Source: a virus | Strand: one strand, 5' to 3' | DNA length: 36,024 nt | Virus record (IMG/VR): IMGVR_UViG_3300046010_000912 | Coordinates: 1-36,024 of that record | Part shown: positions 24,901 to 32,400 of the stretch, piece after piece | Layout: every line of letters starts with the position of its first letter | Numbering within the stretch: the first letter of the stretch is position 1 | The notes under the pieces: generated by a model | Told to the model about the DNA's origin: nothing | Databases searched by the model: none | What the model saw: only the letters and a program-made list of their open reading frames with translations | Translations under genes and position numbers: made by a program

Positions 24901-25830
24901 TTCGCGCAAGGCAAGGTTCTGTGTAAATCTGCCGCCTGTTTCTTCCAGTATCTCGCTTGGCAGTTCTTTGACCGCACCCGTAGCCGCACCCGTGATGATG
25001 CCTTTGCCTGTTGTCCCACCGGCCAACACTCGCTCCAAGGCTTGACCCCCGGGTAAATACCTATTGGCAATAAGAGACAGAGCCGCGCCCGATACGCCAG
25101 AAGCCCTTGCCAGATTGATAGCGGCTTGTCCGGCTTGTTCAGGAGTTGCGCCCTTACTTACAAGTTCTTTGACCACTTCATCGTAAGTGCCAGCGCCAAT
25201 GTCTGCGCCTTGTTGCACTGCGCCTGTACCAATAGCGGCAGTAGTACCTGCACGGATAGCTTCACGCTGTGCCACTTTCTCTGCGGCTTCTTTAGAGATT
25301 TGTCTAGCAGCCGCCTTTGCCAATACGTTGCCAGACGTAGCTGCGGCAGTAGCACCACCTGTTAAAGCGGCAGGGATTATCTGTGGTAATTGTTCCGCAA
25401 GGAACGTAGACATCAAAGCCGGATCAGAAATAGTCTGGCCAATAGCAGTCTTAAACGCTTGGAATTGACCTTGCTTTTCAGCATTCTGTACAGCCGTATC
25501 GCGTGCGGCTTCACGGGCAAGCAAGCCTTTGGACTTAAGTCCTTTGGCGTATTCTTCAAGTTCTTGACCAGCGCCTAAAGCGCCTGTCTTAGAAAAATCT
25601 CCAGTGGCTAAGCCATAGAGTTGACCGGGCAACTGAACGAGTGAGCCAATACCACCAAGACCTGCCGCACCTATGTCGCTAAACGCTTCGCCATAGGTAC
25701 GTTCTTTAGACGCAACAGGTTCTTTAGGTGCTTTTGAATGGGTAAAGTTAGCCCACTGCCAAGCAGTGTTGGAATCTGGCGCATCTACTTCGTAGGTTTT
25801 GTTTCCAACATCAACTTGATATGTAGGCAT
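18958..25830 (-). CDS. Giant virion protein with HELTH metallopeptidase motif and LPD38-like C-terminus
   Basis: This 2290-residue protein is the last gene of the late operon. The N-terminal 350 residues are Ala/Gly-rich with repeated helices. Residues about 350-600 are low-complexity with Pro, Gln and Thr. HELTH at 987-991, within EATILHELTHAAT, is an HExxH zinc-metallopeptidase motif. From about 1870 the segment FRPAATGAVRAIE, the SALPSAARPLFEW motif and later aromatic stretches resemble the large polyvalent protein-associated domain LPD38. Proteins of this kind are carried in the virion and probably ejected with the DNA, where they may cut or protect host or phage components. The frame is open throughout. 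The zinc motif and LPD38 likeness are by eye. The start is ATG 25830, two bases after the previous stop. Confidence 0.85.
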   Translation of the reverse strand: MPTYQVDVGNKTYEVDAPDSNTAWQWANFTHSKAPKEPVASKERTYGEAFSDIGAAGLGGIGSLVQLPGQLYGLATGDFSKTGALGAGQELEEYAKGLKSKGLLAREAARDTAVQNAEKQGQFQAFKTAIGQTISDPALMSTFLAEQLPQIIPAALTGGATAAATSGNVLAKAAARQISKEAAEKVAQREAIRAGTTAAIGTGAVQQGADIGAGTYDEVVKELVSKGATPEQAGQAAINLARASGVSGAALSLIANRYLPGGQALERVLAGGTTGKGIITGAATGAVKELPSEILEETGGRFTQNLALREVKPEQSLTQGLGATAGQAALGAVGLGGVAGAIGGRGGATPEVPVDQQQEPVVTPAPTAAPEEEKERTLEELLATGKRPPPEYKAPEGVTITAPKGSLDELEQIIAAQQQKYDTRKQEIERKQGMNQNPKGQITANEQLAAELTAMREALAKRIEAGETYATKSDQGTGGDGSGISVPPSNNVPPAEGAGALERGGVDSTGQDAGGLDKGTTGQPPPVITPPAETQIVKPTGADVGTQTAETKQAETQGQKPPAAPVVKTAAQQDEDLLNSLFGDDGLPSTGSARRTQAQIADDKKREELGKKYGLTQKEEESQQDFGKRLRKAVAFEKEREGKPLSAMSTQAIAGQELKEEKGYFAPQEQRDLYEETRQEYNSRLEEGEEPLPAYKELDNDERLVYFRDNIKRNDQTEHDNAVKDLADYRESRKSEVETYQIRDKKTGELQFNEDGTPLMVIAPFVGESKARRRYERERSTFSQKTGLSYEFPIWGDLSTEARKAYAAINKTDDVLEQDLAFRAVKKQIQKDLVAQASKENLQEAESRATQEMLAAGERARKKQPAGKGQVLPLDILKKLARGDIQGVLEYLSTQGHGLKLKRGYDLVPFTGVNGKTVLRRGVVNIRDSVALGIFRGLANTLSNVADLKVNVVFDKNMIHDQIAKYDANTNTLFVGPYGLDEATILHELTHAATVKIIHQFFTDKTKLDPRVAKSVERLLDIASAAKAKLGSTYPNAFDNLYEFVAYAMTDMEFQNELAGIQIPRLAYATAKTEEQSKELQLERETGVREGSYDSMFDNLWDYFTGTLAFMYKLFRPEQTREKILMPTEKTGTPRKSTKEKTIAPREQKEKRELDLAEKEALAPESLFDNPEEANVAEIPPLKDELVNERGVTNLRREILRSPGYKGNLLLEASAAFQNILAAPEGGIERLAGKESIGAAAELYVGAKGAAGKPTTQKAPKKTTQRSPDEIIAEQKLPNEKSANKVRDFMTSTAGVRRLATIFANSRYPIKVWEDGLQRAKKIIDAGPKLNNIYTQITLSAARAKDLYLTMVNTPATKLQQAIGEYTKAAKVDSNLALKQLHTYFMALHEPERRAIKFLRNVPLKNSDVQFTNSSGVVSTINPANFRKDVLDAVESGKLTKKEVQRLRKELDAVVAQFAEASGYSPAGYKTTDRDGSDYNVIGNLYPDEAKAIRDKFNGNKKADAVITAMKAMNDVTAELNKKANYWSKPVQSVVDFYGWDHYIPFKGKEISGSQDGMLDFDILKTDKRFGEKLQDFQSEFEGRESWSDNSLTQIMSDATRAAMRAGRKDLTLAIKNAIDQKLLMGSINEVKGLNGNPVEFADRNKIDLGELSGKTTIFHYNENGSIDVLQVYSEAERNAIRRAYQQTNPLIDMLNTVTSTVGQFHTRYNVAFAPMNYFRDMLTNAFTIGTDMDATTAAQYIGAVTSQVVNGGMYKTWKISSLYNAGKTAELNAFVAKDKSGFSQDVMEYIKEGGMVSYLQGLSATGTFQNLQKDLNSSKPKKALAAMNNFFDVYADMFELSSRTAAYRITRNKLLREDKLSDEAAKTRAAAYVKNLANFEQVGEWGRGAGAMFMFFRPAATGAVRAIETLGPMLRSTDDAILDLPPEVRKDEKAVAEFRKSHEKQRKAATAMTLSLAGFGVGMYLLSMALSDDDEMGRNRTKTDDINRWARYARFHIPGMDNPIQIPWGFGLGAFAASGAQIAAMATGQASIKEGFSNTLSVMMDSFLPLPVSRINMFDNFPAWLMDSALPSAARPLFEWQMNIDALGREIYNNRQTRVGDAYTGGDNIPELYKSAARTLADVTNGAIDWSPNTLYFFANNYADGPMRLAQTGMNLSLLAAGEKAFNPKTDTVLFDSFFGSASNFDAKQFSNIEKQIKEKERRFKMFESNPEQFARYVEANPMDDYLIKMYNEGINGRLKEYREEANRVRKMPDLSPKERSDALKNIVQMQNFEKRHMIDAFEAFDIKP

Positions 25831-25831
25831 G

Positions 25832-27673
25832 TTATGGCTTCTTCACTTCTCTAACGGCTCCGGGTGGTGGCGCACTAGCGGGCAATGTACTGATTCCGCC
25901 ACCAATAATTTTAGCGGTTATGTCAGCAATTTTTTGGTTATAGCCATCAATTTGGTCTAGTGTTTTTGCTCTTTTGGCTTCGTCTGTTATGTAATTTAAA
26001 TTTTGTTCAAGACCTTGGCGTATTTTTACATAGCCTTTGTAGTCTGTGTTTTTATTTAACAAATCTTGATTACGTGCTTCCATCTGTTTAAGAGCTTGAT
26101 CATTACGTAGTATTTGTCTTTCTCTATCTAAAAGAAGTTTTTCACTTTTAGACGCGGCGTTAGCAGCGGTGTTAGCCATACTAGCTTTATATTGCAAGTC
26201 ACTACCGTATGTGCTAACTGCGGCTTTTAAAGTGTCACCAAGAATTGCTTGTGCAATTTTTGCATCGTCGCCTGTAAGCCTCATGATGAGGTCTAACATT
26301 TTTTCTTTGGTTTCTTTTTCTTTTGCTTTAGCCGCGCGAACAGTGCTGGCTGTACCAACACGTTGCGCTTCCGCAGTAGCTTGAATGTCTGTTAATAATT
26401 TGTTTTGCGCATTTGCAAACCGTTCATCTTCCATTAATGCAGCTGATTTGTTGGCAATGTCACGCTCCATCACTTGACTCCAGTTTGCACCGGGACGTGA
26501 GTATGCGGCAAGTTGCGCCATAAAGTCGCGTTGTCCACGACCAGCTTCAATCTTGGCCTGACGCGCTTTGTTGTCTTCGTACATTTGTTGTTGTTGTTTA
26601 CCAAACGTACCAATACCAAGAGTTTTTTGTAAATCTTGTTCCTGTTTAATTAAATCGCTTTGCGGTGTTGTCACCATGTTAGCGCGAGCTTCATCAATTA
26701 ATTGGCCAAACTTATTGCGTTCTGGCATGTTGTACATTTTATTAATGAGAGTCTCTATACCAGCGGTTGCACTAGCTGCTGGCGGTGCTGGAGGTGCTGG
26801 TGGCGCAGGCGGTTTTACGTTTGTAAGTGGTGGAGGAGGAGGTGGAGGCGGAACGTTTTTATTGGGTTGCAAAGCAGGATTCATATTCTGCGCTGCTGGA
26901 GGGTTAGCCGCTAAACGCGCAAGCTTTTGGCTTTCTGCATCAGGTATTGTGGCAATGCCACCGGGAGCAGGAACAGGAGCAGAAACAGGGGCGGCTGCAA
27001 TAGGCATATCACCTGTAGCAGAAGGACGTGCAACAGGTTGCAACATTTTAGTTTGTTCGCTTTTTAGATATGCGTCTTGAACTTCAGATCGAATCTGATT
27101 AGCCATTTGTTTAACTTCAGGACTACTAAATTGCGTACGTTGGCCAAAACTCATTTCCGTTGCTTCACGTTCGTATTTTTTACGAAGGTCGCTATCATCT
27201 TCAACTAGCTGTTTCTTTTCTTTTTCTGGGTTGGCAAACGTAACAATGCCACCGGGGGCAAAGTTAAACATCTCAGAGTCCATAGGCGCACTCGCTATAC
27301 CGTAGTCTGGTTCAGCTTGCGCTTGGGGTTGCGCAATGCCTTGCGGAACTGGCATCTGCGCTTGGCTCGCTTGCTTTTGCATTTGCTCAGCGGCTTGACG
27401 TTGTTGGCCAGTCTGTAATGCGGCAAGCCCTGCGGCCTGTTGAATTTTGTCTGAGATTGTGCCTTGAGGCGCGTTTTCTTGCGCTTGTGAACCAGCTTGA
27501 TTTTGCAAAGCTTTAGTCAGTTGCTCCAAACGGCTTTCAACTAGAAAGCGAACAAACGGAGAACCGGGGTTACGCGAAAGGTCAGTCAGATACTCAATAG
27601 ACTGCGCATTGACTGGCAAGTCTTTTAAAGAATCTAATTGCTTTTGGTAGTCAATTTGACCGGGTTGAATCAT
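25832..27673 (-). CDS. Phage virion-type protein with proline-rich region (613 aa)
   Basis: ATG 27673 has AAGGA six bases upstream in the - strand direction. The N-terminal 50 residues are folded-looking, with DLPVNAQSIEYL followed by NPGSPFVRFLVESRL. A Gln/Ala-rich stretch and FNFAPGGIVTFA at about 137-147 follow. A long Pro/Ala region lies at about 270-310 (a run of nine prolines, then PAPPAPPAPP). The C-terminal half is strongly helical and Lys/Gln-rich and looks coiled-coil. Glycine motifs such as GGIVTF recur in similar proteins of freshwater phages. It is probably a virion or internal protein related to ejection; no catalytic motif is seen. Confidence 0.7.
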   Translation of the reverse strand: MIQPGQIDYQKQLDSLKDLPVNAQSIEYLTDLSRNPGSPFVRFLVESRLEQLTKALQNQAGSQAQENAPQGTISDKIQQAAGLAALQTGQQRQAAEQMQKQASQAQMPVPQGIAQPQAQAEPDYGIASAPMDSEMFNFAPGGIVTFANPEKEKKQLVEDDSDLRKKYEREATEMSFGQRTQFSSPEVKQMANQIRSEVQDAYLKSEQTKMLQPVARPSATGDMPIAAAPVSAPVPAPGGIATIPDAESQKLARLAANPPAAQNMNPALQPNKNVPPPPPPPPLTNVKPPAPPAPPAPPAASATAGIETLINKMYNMPERNKFGQLIDEARANMVTTPQSDLIKQEQDLQKTLGIGTFGKQQQQMYEDNKARQAKIEAGRGQRDFMAQLAAYSRPGANWSQVMERDIANKSAALMEDERFANAQNKLLTDIQATAEAQRVGTASTVRAAKAKEKETKEKMLDLIMRLTGDDAKIAQAILGDTLKAAVSTYGSDLQYKASMANTAANAASKSEKLLLDRERQILRNDQALKQMEARNQDLLNKNTDYKGYVKIRQGLEQNLNYITDEAKRAKTLDQIDGYNQKIADITAKIIGGGISTLPASAPPPGAVREVKKP

Positions 27674-27682
27674 GATTTGTCC

Positions 27683-28543
27683 TTAACCTTTAGGAATAAC
27701 GCCAAGGTTTTGTAACATCTGATATACAGTTGCCATACCACCTACTGCTTGTTGCGAACCAGTTTGAGCTTGCGGAATATTTGACACAGTAGAAATTGGC
27801 AAGCCTTGCAACATAGACTGTAAGAACTGCACTTGTTTCATTGGGTAGTCACGTTGCGCCAAGAACTCGTTGTAGTCAGCGGTAATGCCTTCTTGCTCAA
27901 TGCCACGTTGTTGTCCGCCAGCTTGACCCATCAACTCAGCCAAAGTTTTAGCTTGACCCTGCTCAGTGTTAAATTGTTGCATAGCTTTGTCGTAAGCATT
28001 AGCGTAGCCTGTACCAATAGCTTGGTTTTGCGCTTGCAACAAATTGCGGTCTGCTTCAGATTGCATAATGGCTTGACGACCTCCACCGTAACCACCAGCT
28101 TGAGTTAATTTAGCTAAATTAGGCTGAAGATTTATTTGAGATTGTCGGCGTAACTCTTCTAATTGAGGTTGAAGAACACCCTGTAAATATGGGTTCATGT
28201 ACTGCGCAGCAGTACCTGTTGGGCCAGTATTAGTATTATTTGTCATACCTGTTGAAGTCATCTGAGGTAAGTTATACGCGCCAGTAGAACTAAATGACTG
28301 TCCTAACTGACCGGGGAAATTTAATCCACCAAGCCCTTGGAACATTTTGTTCTGTAGGCCAGACTCACCAGCCGTCATTGGGCCTTGATAAGTTTGATAT
28401 GGGGTATTAGAAAGCGCTTGGGCTTTCCCCAACATATCCGTTACATACGGCCCTGCGTATTCAGACAGGGTAGACATATTGGCAGACCCCGCCATTGGAG
28501 AGCCAGAAGAACCCGGTGTTGCCGTTGTTGATGTTGCTGACAT
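27683..28543 (-). CDS. Phage virion-type protein (286 aa)
   Basis: The gene has an AAGGGG site before its ATG. The N-terminus is Ser/Thr/Gly-rich, followed by YAGPYVTDMLGKAQAL and TPYQTYQGPMTAG. The central YMNPYLQGVLQPQLEELRRQ, with GGYGGGRQAIMQSEA, leads to a long helix rich in Gln. This arrangement resembles a protein of unknown function in many aquatic phages, found beside internal virion proteins. No enzymatic motif appears. It is separated from both neighbours by about ten bases and is part of the leftward late operon. Confidence 0.7.
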   Translation of the reverse strand: MSATSTTATPGSSGSPMAGSANMSTLSEYAGPYVTDMLGKAQALSNTPYQTYQGPMTAGESGLQNKMFQGLGGLNFPGQLGQSFSSTGAYNLPQMTSTGMTNNTNTGPTGTAAQYMNPYLQGVLQPQLEELRRQSQINLQPNLAKLTQAGGYGGGRQAIMQSEADRNLLQAQNQAIGTGYANAYDKAMQQFNTEQGQAKTLAELMGQAGGQQRGIEQEGITADYNEFLAQRDYPMKQVQFLQSMLQGLPISTVSNIPQAQTGSQQAVGGMATVYQMLQNLGVIPKG

Positions 28544-28552
28544 ATTTACCCC

Positions 28553-29410
28553 TTACTTAGGAAGATATTTGTCTGCCTTAGTGTTGGCAGCGACATTTTT
28601 AATTGATTTCTTACGGGCCCTTTGGACACGATCCATCATGGCATATAACTTTTTAGCTCCAGCTTCTGTAGAGCCATTGCCAATCTCAGACACTATACGT
28701 GCAGGAATCACAAACTCTCCATCAGCCAAACGTGCTGGCTGCTTGCCACCAATAGTAGCAGGAATAGAGTCAGATACACCATCTCCGGGGCCTTTGAGTA
28801 AACGACCACCATCTGAATAACCGCCTAAAGTAGAAACACCGCCAGACATCATGCCACCAGCCGCCGCAGTGACTATAGGCGCAGCAGTTACAGCAGGAGT
28901 TGTAGCCGGAGCCACAGTTGTAACAGGGGTATAAGTCATAGGGCTAAAGTAAGTAATACCACCAGAACCGGGACGACGTGGCGCAGTACCAGCCGGAGCC
29001 GCAGAAACCGCTGGAGTAGTAGCCGTAGCAGGAATGGCTTCCCTAGCTGGCACATTTACCGTTTGTGGGATGGGGTTCATTGTGCGGGTAGCAGTGTAAT
29101 TGGGGATACCGCCTTGATAACCTTTGTATACACCTTGACCTGTTTGACCAAGACCACCACCAAGAGAATTTATCAAACTGTATAAACCAGCAACACCTGC
29201 AAGTTGACCTGCTTTACCTTGTTCGCCTGTGCCTGAAAGCAGTTTGGTAATTAAAGCTATTGGGTTTGAAGAACCAGAATCAGCGCCTGTAATTTTAGCA
29301 AACAATTGATCATTAGTAAGGTAATTATTACCAAAGTCTGACGTGGTAGTAGAGTTGGGGTCAATTCCAATACTTGTTAAAAAATCGTTATACCATTCAG
29401 TATCACCCAT
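28553..29410 (-). CDS. Phage virion-type protein with conserved GGRLLKGPGDG C-terminus (285 aa)
   Basis: ATG 29410 is preceded by AAGGGGTT, one base after the stop of the repeat protein. The N-terminal half is Gly/Ser-rich and the middle is Thr/Ala/Pro-rich. The C-terminal 90 residues from 196 carry GGYSDGGRLLKGPGDG, SDSIPA, LADGEFVIPARIV and GNGSTEAGAKKLYAMMDRV. This C-terminal block recalls a conserved segment in many tailed-phage proteins. It may form part of a virion structure with its neighbour at 27683-28543. The function is unknown. Confidence 0.75.
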   Translation of the reverse strand: MGDTEWYNDFLTSIGIDPNSTTTSDFGNNYLTNDQLFAKITGADSGSSNPIALITKLLSGTGEQGKAGQLAGVAGLYSLINSLGGGLGQTGQGVYKGYQGGIPNYTATRTMNPIPQTVNVPAREAIPATATTPAVSAAPAGTAPRRPGSGGITYFSPMTYTPVTTVAPATTPAVTAAPIVTAAAGGMMSGGVSTLGGYSDGGRLLKGPGDGVSDSIPATIGGKQPARLADGEFVIPARIVSEIGNGSTEAGAKKLYAMMDRVQRARKKSIKNVAANTKADKYLPK

Positions 29411-29411
29411 G

Positions 29412-32400
29412 TTAACCCCTTAAAATTTTGATTAAGTCATCAAATGACGTAGTTTCGCCCATGAGCTTATCTGCAACATCTAGGGCTGTATTTTGCTTGC
29501 TTTTTGCTTCTTCGGCAAGCTGTTCTATCTCTGCGCCGGGTTTAACGACACTCAATGGTTTGTACTCTTCTTCAACCAAGTCACCTTCTTTGGTAATTTT
29601 TTGCTTTTTAGAAGTAAAGTCCTTGCCGTAATAAAACACATTGGCAAGTTGTGGGATGCCAGCAGCGGCAAGTGCCTGTTGCACCTGCGGGAAGTTTAAG
29701 CCTAGATTTTGTCCACTTGCCTTGGTCGTTGTAGGCGCGGCAGTTGTTACAACTACTTTAGTTGTAGTAGGCGCGGCAGTAGTTGTAGGCGGTATTGTTG
29801 TCGTCGGGCCAACCGTTGTTGTAGGCGGTATTGTTATAGGCGGTATTGTTGTAGGCGGTACAGTGGTTCCCGGAATAGTCGTAGGCGGTACGGTTGTAGG
29901 CGGTACGGTTGTTACCGGCGCAATAGTAATTGGAGGTCTTGTTGTAGGCGGTACAGTAGTTGTAGGTACAGTAGTTTGCGGCGCTTGTGTAGTAGCAGGA
30001 GCCTGAGTTGTTTTAACAGCTTGAGTAGTCGCTGGAGCCTGCGTTGTGGCTGGCTGAAGTGTTGTAGCTGGCTGAAGTGTTGTAGCTGGAGCCAATGTTG
30101 TAGCTGGAGCCAATGTTGTAGCTGGCTTAAGTGTTGTGGCTGGCTCAAGGGTTGTCTTAGGAGCCAATGTTGTGGCTGGCTCAAGAGTTGTCTTAGGAGC
30201 CAATGTTGTAGCTGGCTCAAGAGTTGTTTTAGGAGCCAATGTTGTAGCTGGCTCAAGGGTCGTCTTAGGAGAAAGCGTTGTCTTGGGAGCAAGTGTAGTA
30301 GCTGGCTCGAGCGTTGTTACAGGCTCAAGGGTTGTTACAGGTTTAAGCGTTGTGCCGGGAGCCTGAGTTGTTGCAGGTGCAAGAGTAGTAGCTGGCTCAA
30401 GCGTTGTTTCAGGAGCAAGCGTTGTTTCAGGAGCAAGCGTCGTCTTGGGAGCCAACGTAGTTTCAGGAGCCAAAGTCGTTGCAGGGGCAAGAGTAGTAAC
30501 GGGTCTAAGCGTTGTCTTAGGCGCAAGAGTAGTGGCTGGAGCCTGCGTTGTTGCAGGTGCAAGCGTTGTCTTGGGCGCAAGCGTAGTAGCTGGATACGTA
30601 TCAGGATTTAATGGATCAAAATTAGGATCATCTAATGGATCAGGCCAAGTAGTTGGTTCATCTATTCTAAAGGGTTTGGTTGTTACAGACGGCGCTAAAG
30701 TCGTAGCAGGAGCCTGTGTTGTAGCTGGAGGCGCAGTTGTAGCCGGATACGTATCAGGATTTAATGGATCAAAATTAGGGTCATCTAATGGATCAGGCCA
30801 AGTAGTTGGTTCATCTATTCTAAAAGGTTTAGCTGTTGTTACAGGAGCCGCCGTCGTAGCTGGAGCCGCAGTAGTTTCTGGAGCCGCAGTTGTGGCTGGA
30901 GGCGCAGTAGTCGCTGGAGCCTGTGTTGTTGTAGGCTTTGTTGGTAAAACACCGGGTGGTAATCCGGGAGGCTCAAAACCTATAATCCTGTAATAGTCTC
31001 TTAAAGTAACAGGACTTCCACTTTCGTCTGTGTAATAGACTTCATCCAGTGTATTTTGCCAATTCTGAACTTCTTCAGTTGTATCTGTGTAATCTCCGGG
31101 CTGCACAACATATTGAGTTGTTACAGGCCTTGCTCCAGTAACAGTCACAGTGCCTGCATCTGTCACACCGGAGGTTGTGGCAGCGTTGTTCCCGGAGGTT
31201 GTGGCAACGTTGTTCCCGGGTATTTGATTTACCAAATCAGAATTTACAGTGCCAACTTTATCTAACGTGCCTTCACCCATCAAAAATCTTGGGATAGATG
31301 CGGCTGTAAATAGACCTGACGCAATTAAAGTATCTCTTAATAAAGTACTAACGTACTGACCTTGGTTAGCCGCATTACGTATTACTTGCTGCCCAACTGG
31401 AGATTCAACTAATTTAAGTACAGCGGCAGACGCTGTTTGAGGAGCCGTAGCAAGAAGTGCTAAGCCAGCCGTTGGTTCAGACACTTCACCTTTTAAAGTG
31501 GCAACTAAACGATCAACGTCGGCATCTCCCGTGCCCGGAAACAACGCAGCAAAATCACTAGAACGTACTGGATTGCCATCCGCATCTGTGTAGAGTACAA
31601 GCTCATCATCAACAGCAGCAACGGTTACAGATGGCGCAAGAGTTGTAGTAGGGCTTGTTGTGGCGTTTTTAATTTCCGCATTTACAAGTCCAGTAATGGA
31701 ATTCATTAAAGTCTGGTCAAGTGGCTTGCCAGAAATAACTCCTGTAATCGTATTTTTTAACGCGCCTTTTTGCGCTGCTGTCATTCCTGACGTATCAAAC
31801 TGGCTAAGAATGGCATCAGTTGCACCAGACAAACCACCCGAAGTAAGGCCAGCAAGAGCAGAATCAAGAATGTTTTGTCCTGTAATAGCGCCAGTAGTCG
31901 CGCTTGTTGCCGCACCCGCAAACGATTTAGCAAGAACCCCGGTTGGGTCAATTCCGTTTAAGTACGCAGTAGCGTCCTTCATTGCATCTAGGCCGGGTAT
32001 TTGAGAGCCGACAAAAGAGGCTGCCGCACCTTTTATAGCGGTTTCCAAATCAGCGCCAGATAGCATTTTTATTGCAAACTGCGCGGCAATCTGTTGGGGT
32101 ATCGACAAACCGCCCGTAGCCAACGCAATACCAATTTGACCAATTGGGCCAAGGTCTGATAAAAGATTTGCTAGATCGTTAGATGAACCCCCATACTGGG
32201 AGTAAAAGATAGGATTACCTGCGGCATCAAATTGCACTTTATACGCAGTAGACCCTTCTCCTGCAAAAGTTCCACCCCAAGTGTTGCCTTCCGCTTTGTC
32301 GTAATACGAATTGATAGGTTGCCCAGTCGCTTTATTAATAAACTGAGTTACTGTTTGCGCGGGTACTTCTACCGTCCCTTGTTCAGTTTCGTATGTATAT

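Noticed and set aside
29709-30611. Long + strand open frame opposite the repeat protein (about 300 codons), with others at 29641, 30136 and 30445
   Set aside because: These frames exist because the 18-bp repeat lacks stops in several frames. Their products are Arg/Cys/Ser or Val/Gly repeats with no independent support, while the - strand frame has a start, neighbours and a normal N- and C-terminus.
29720-30950. CRISPR array
   Set aside because: The repeats are continuous 18-bp coding units without unique spacers, and no cas operon is present.
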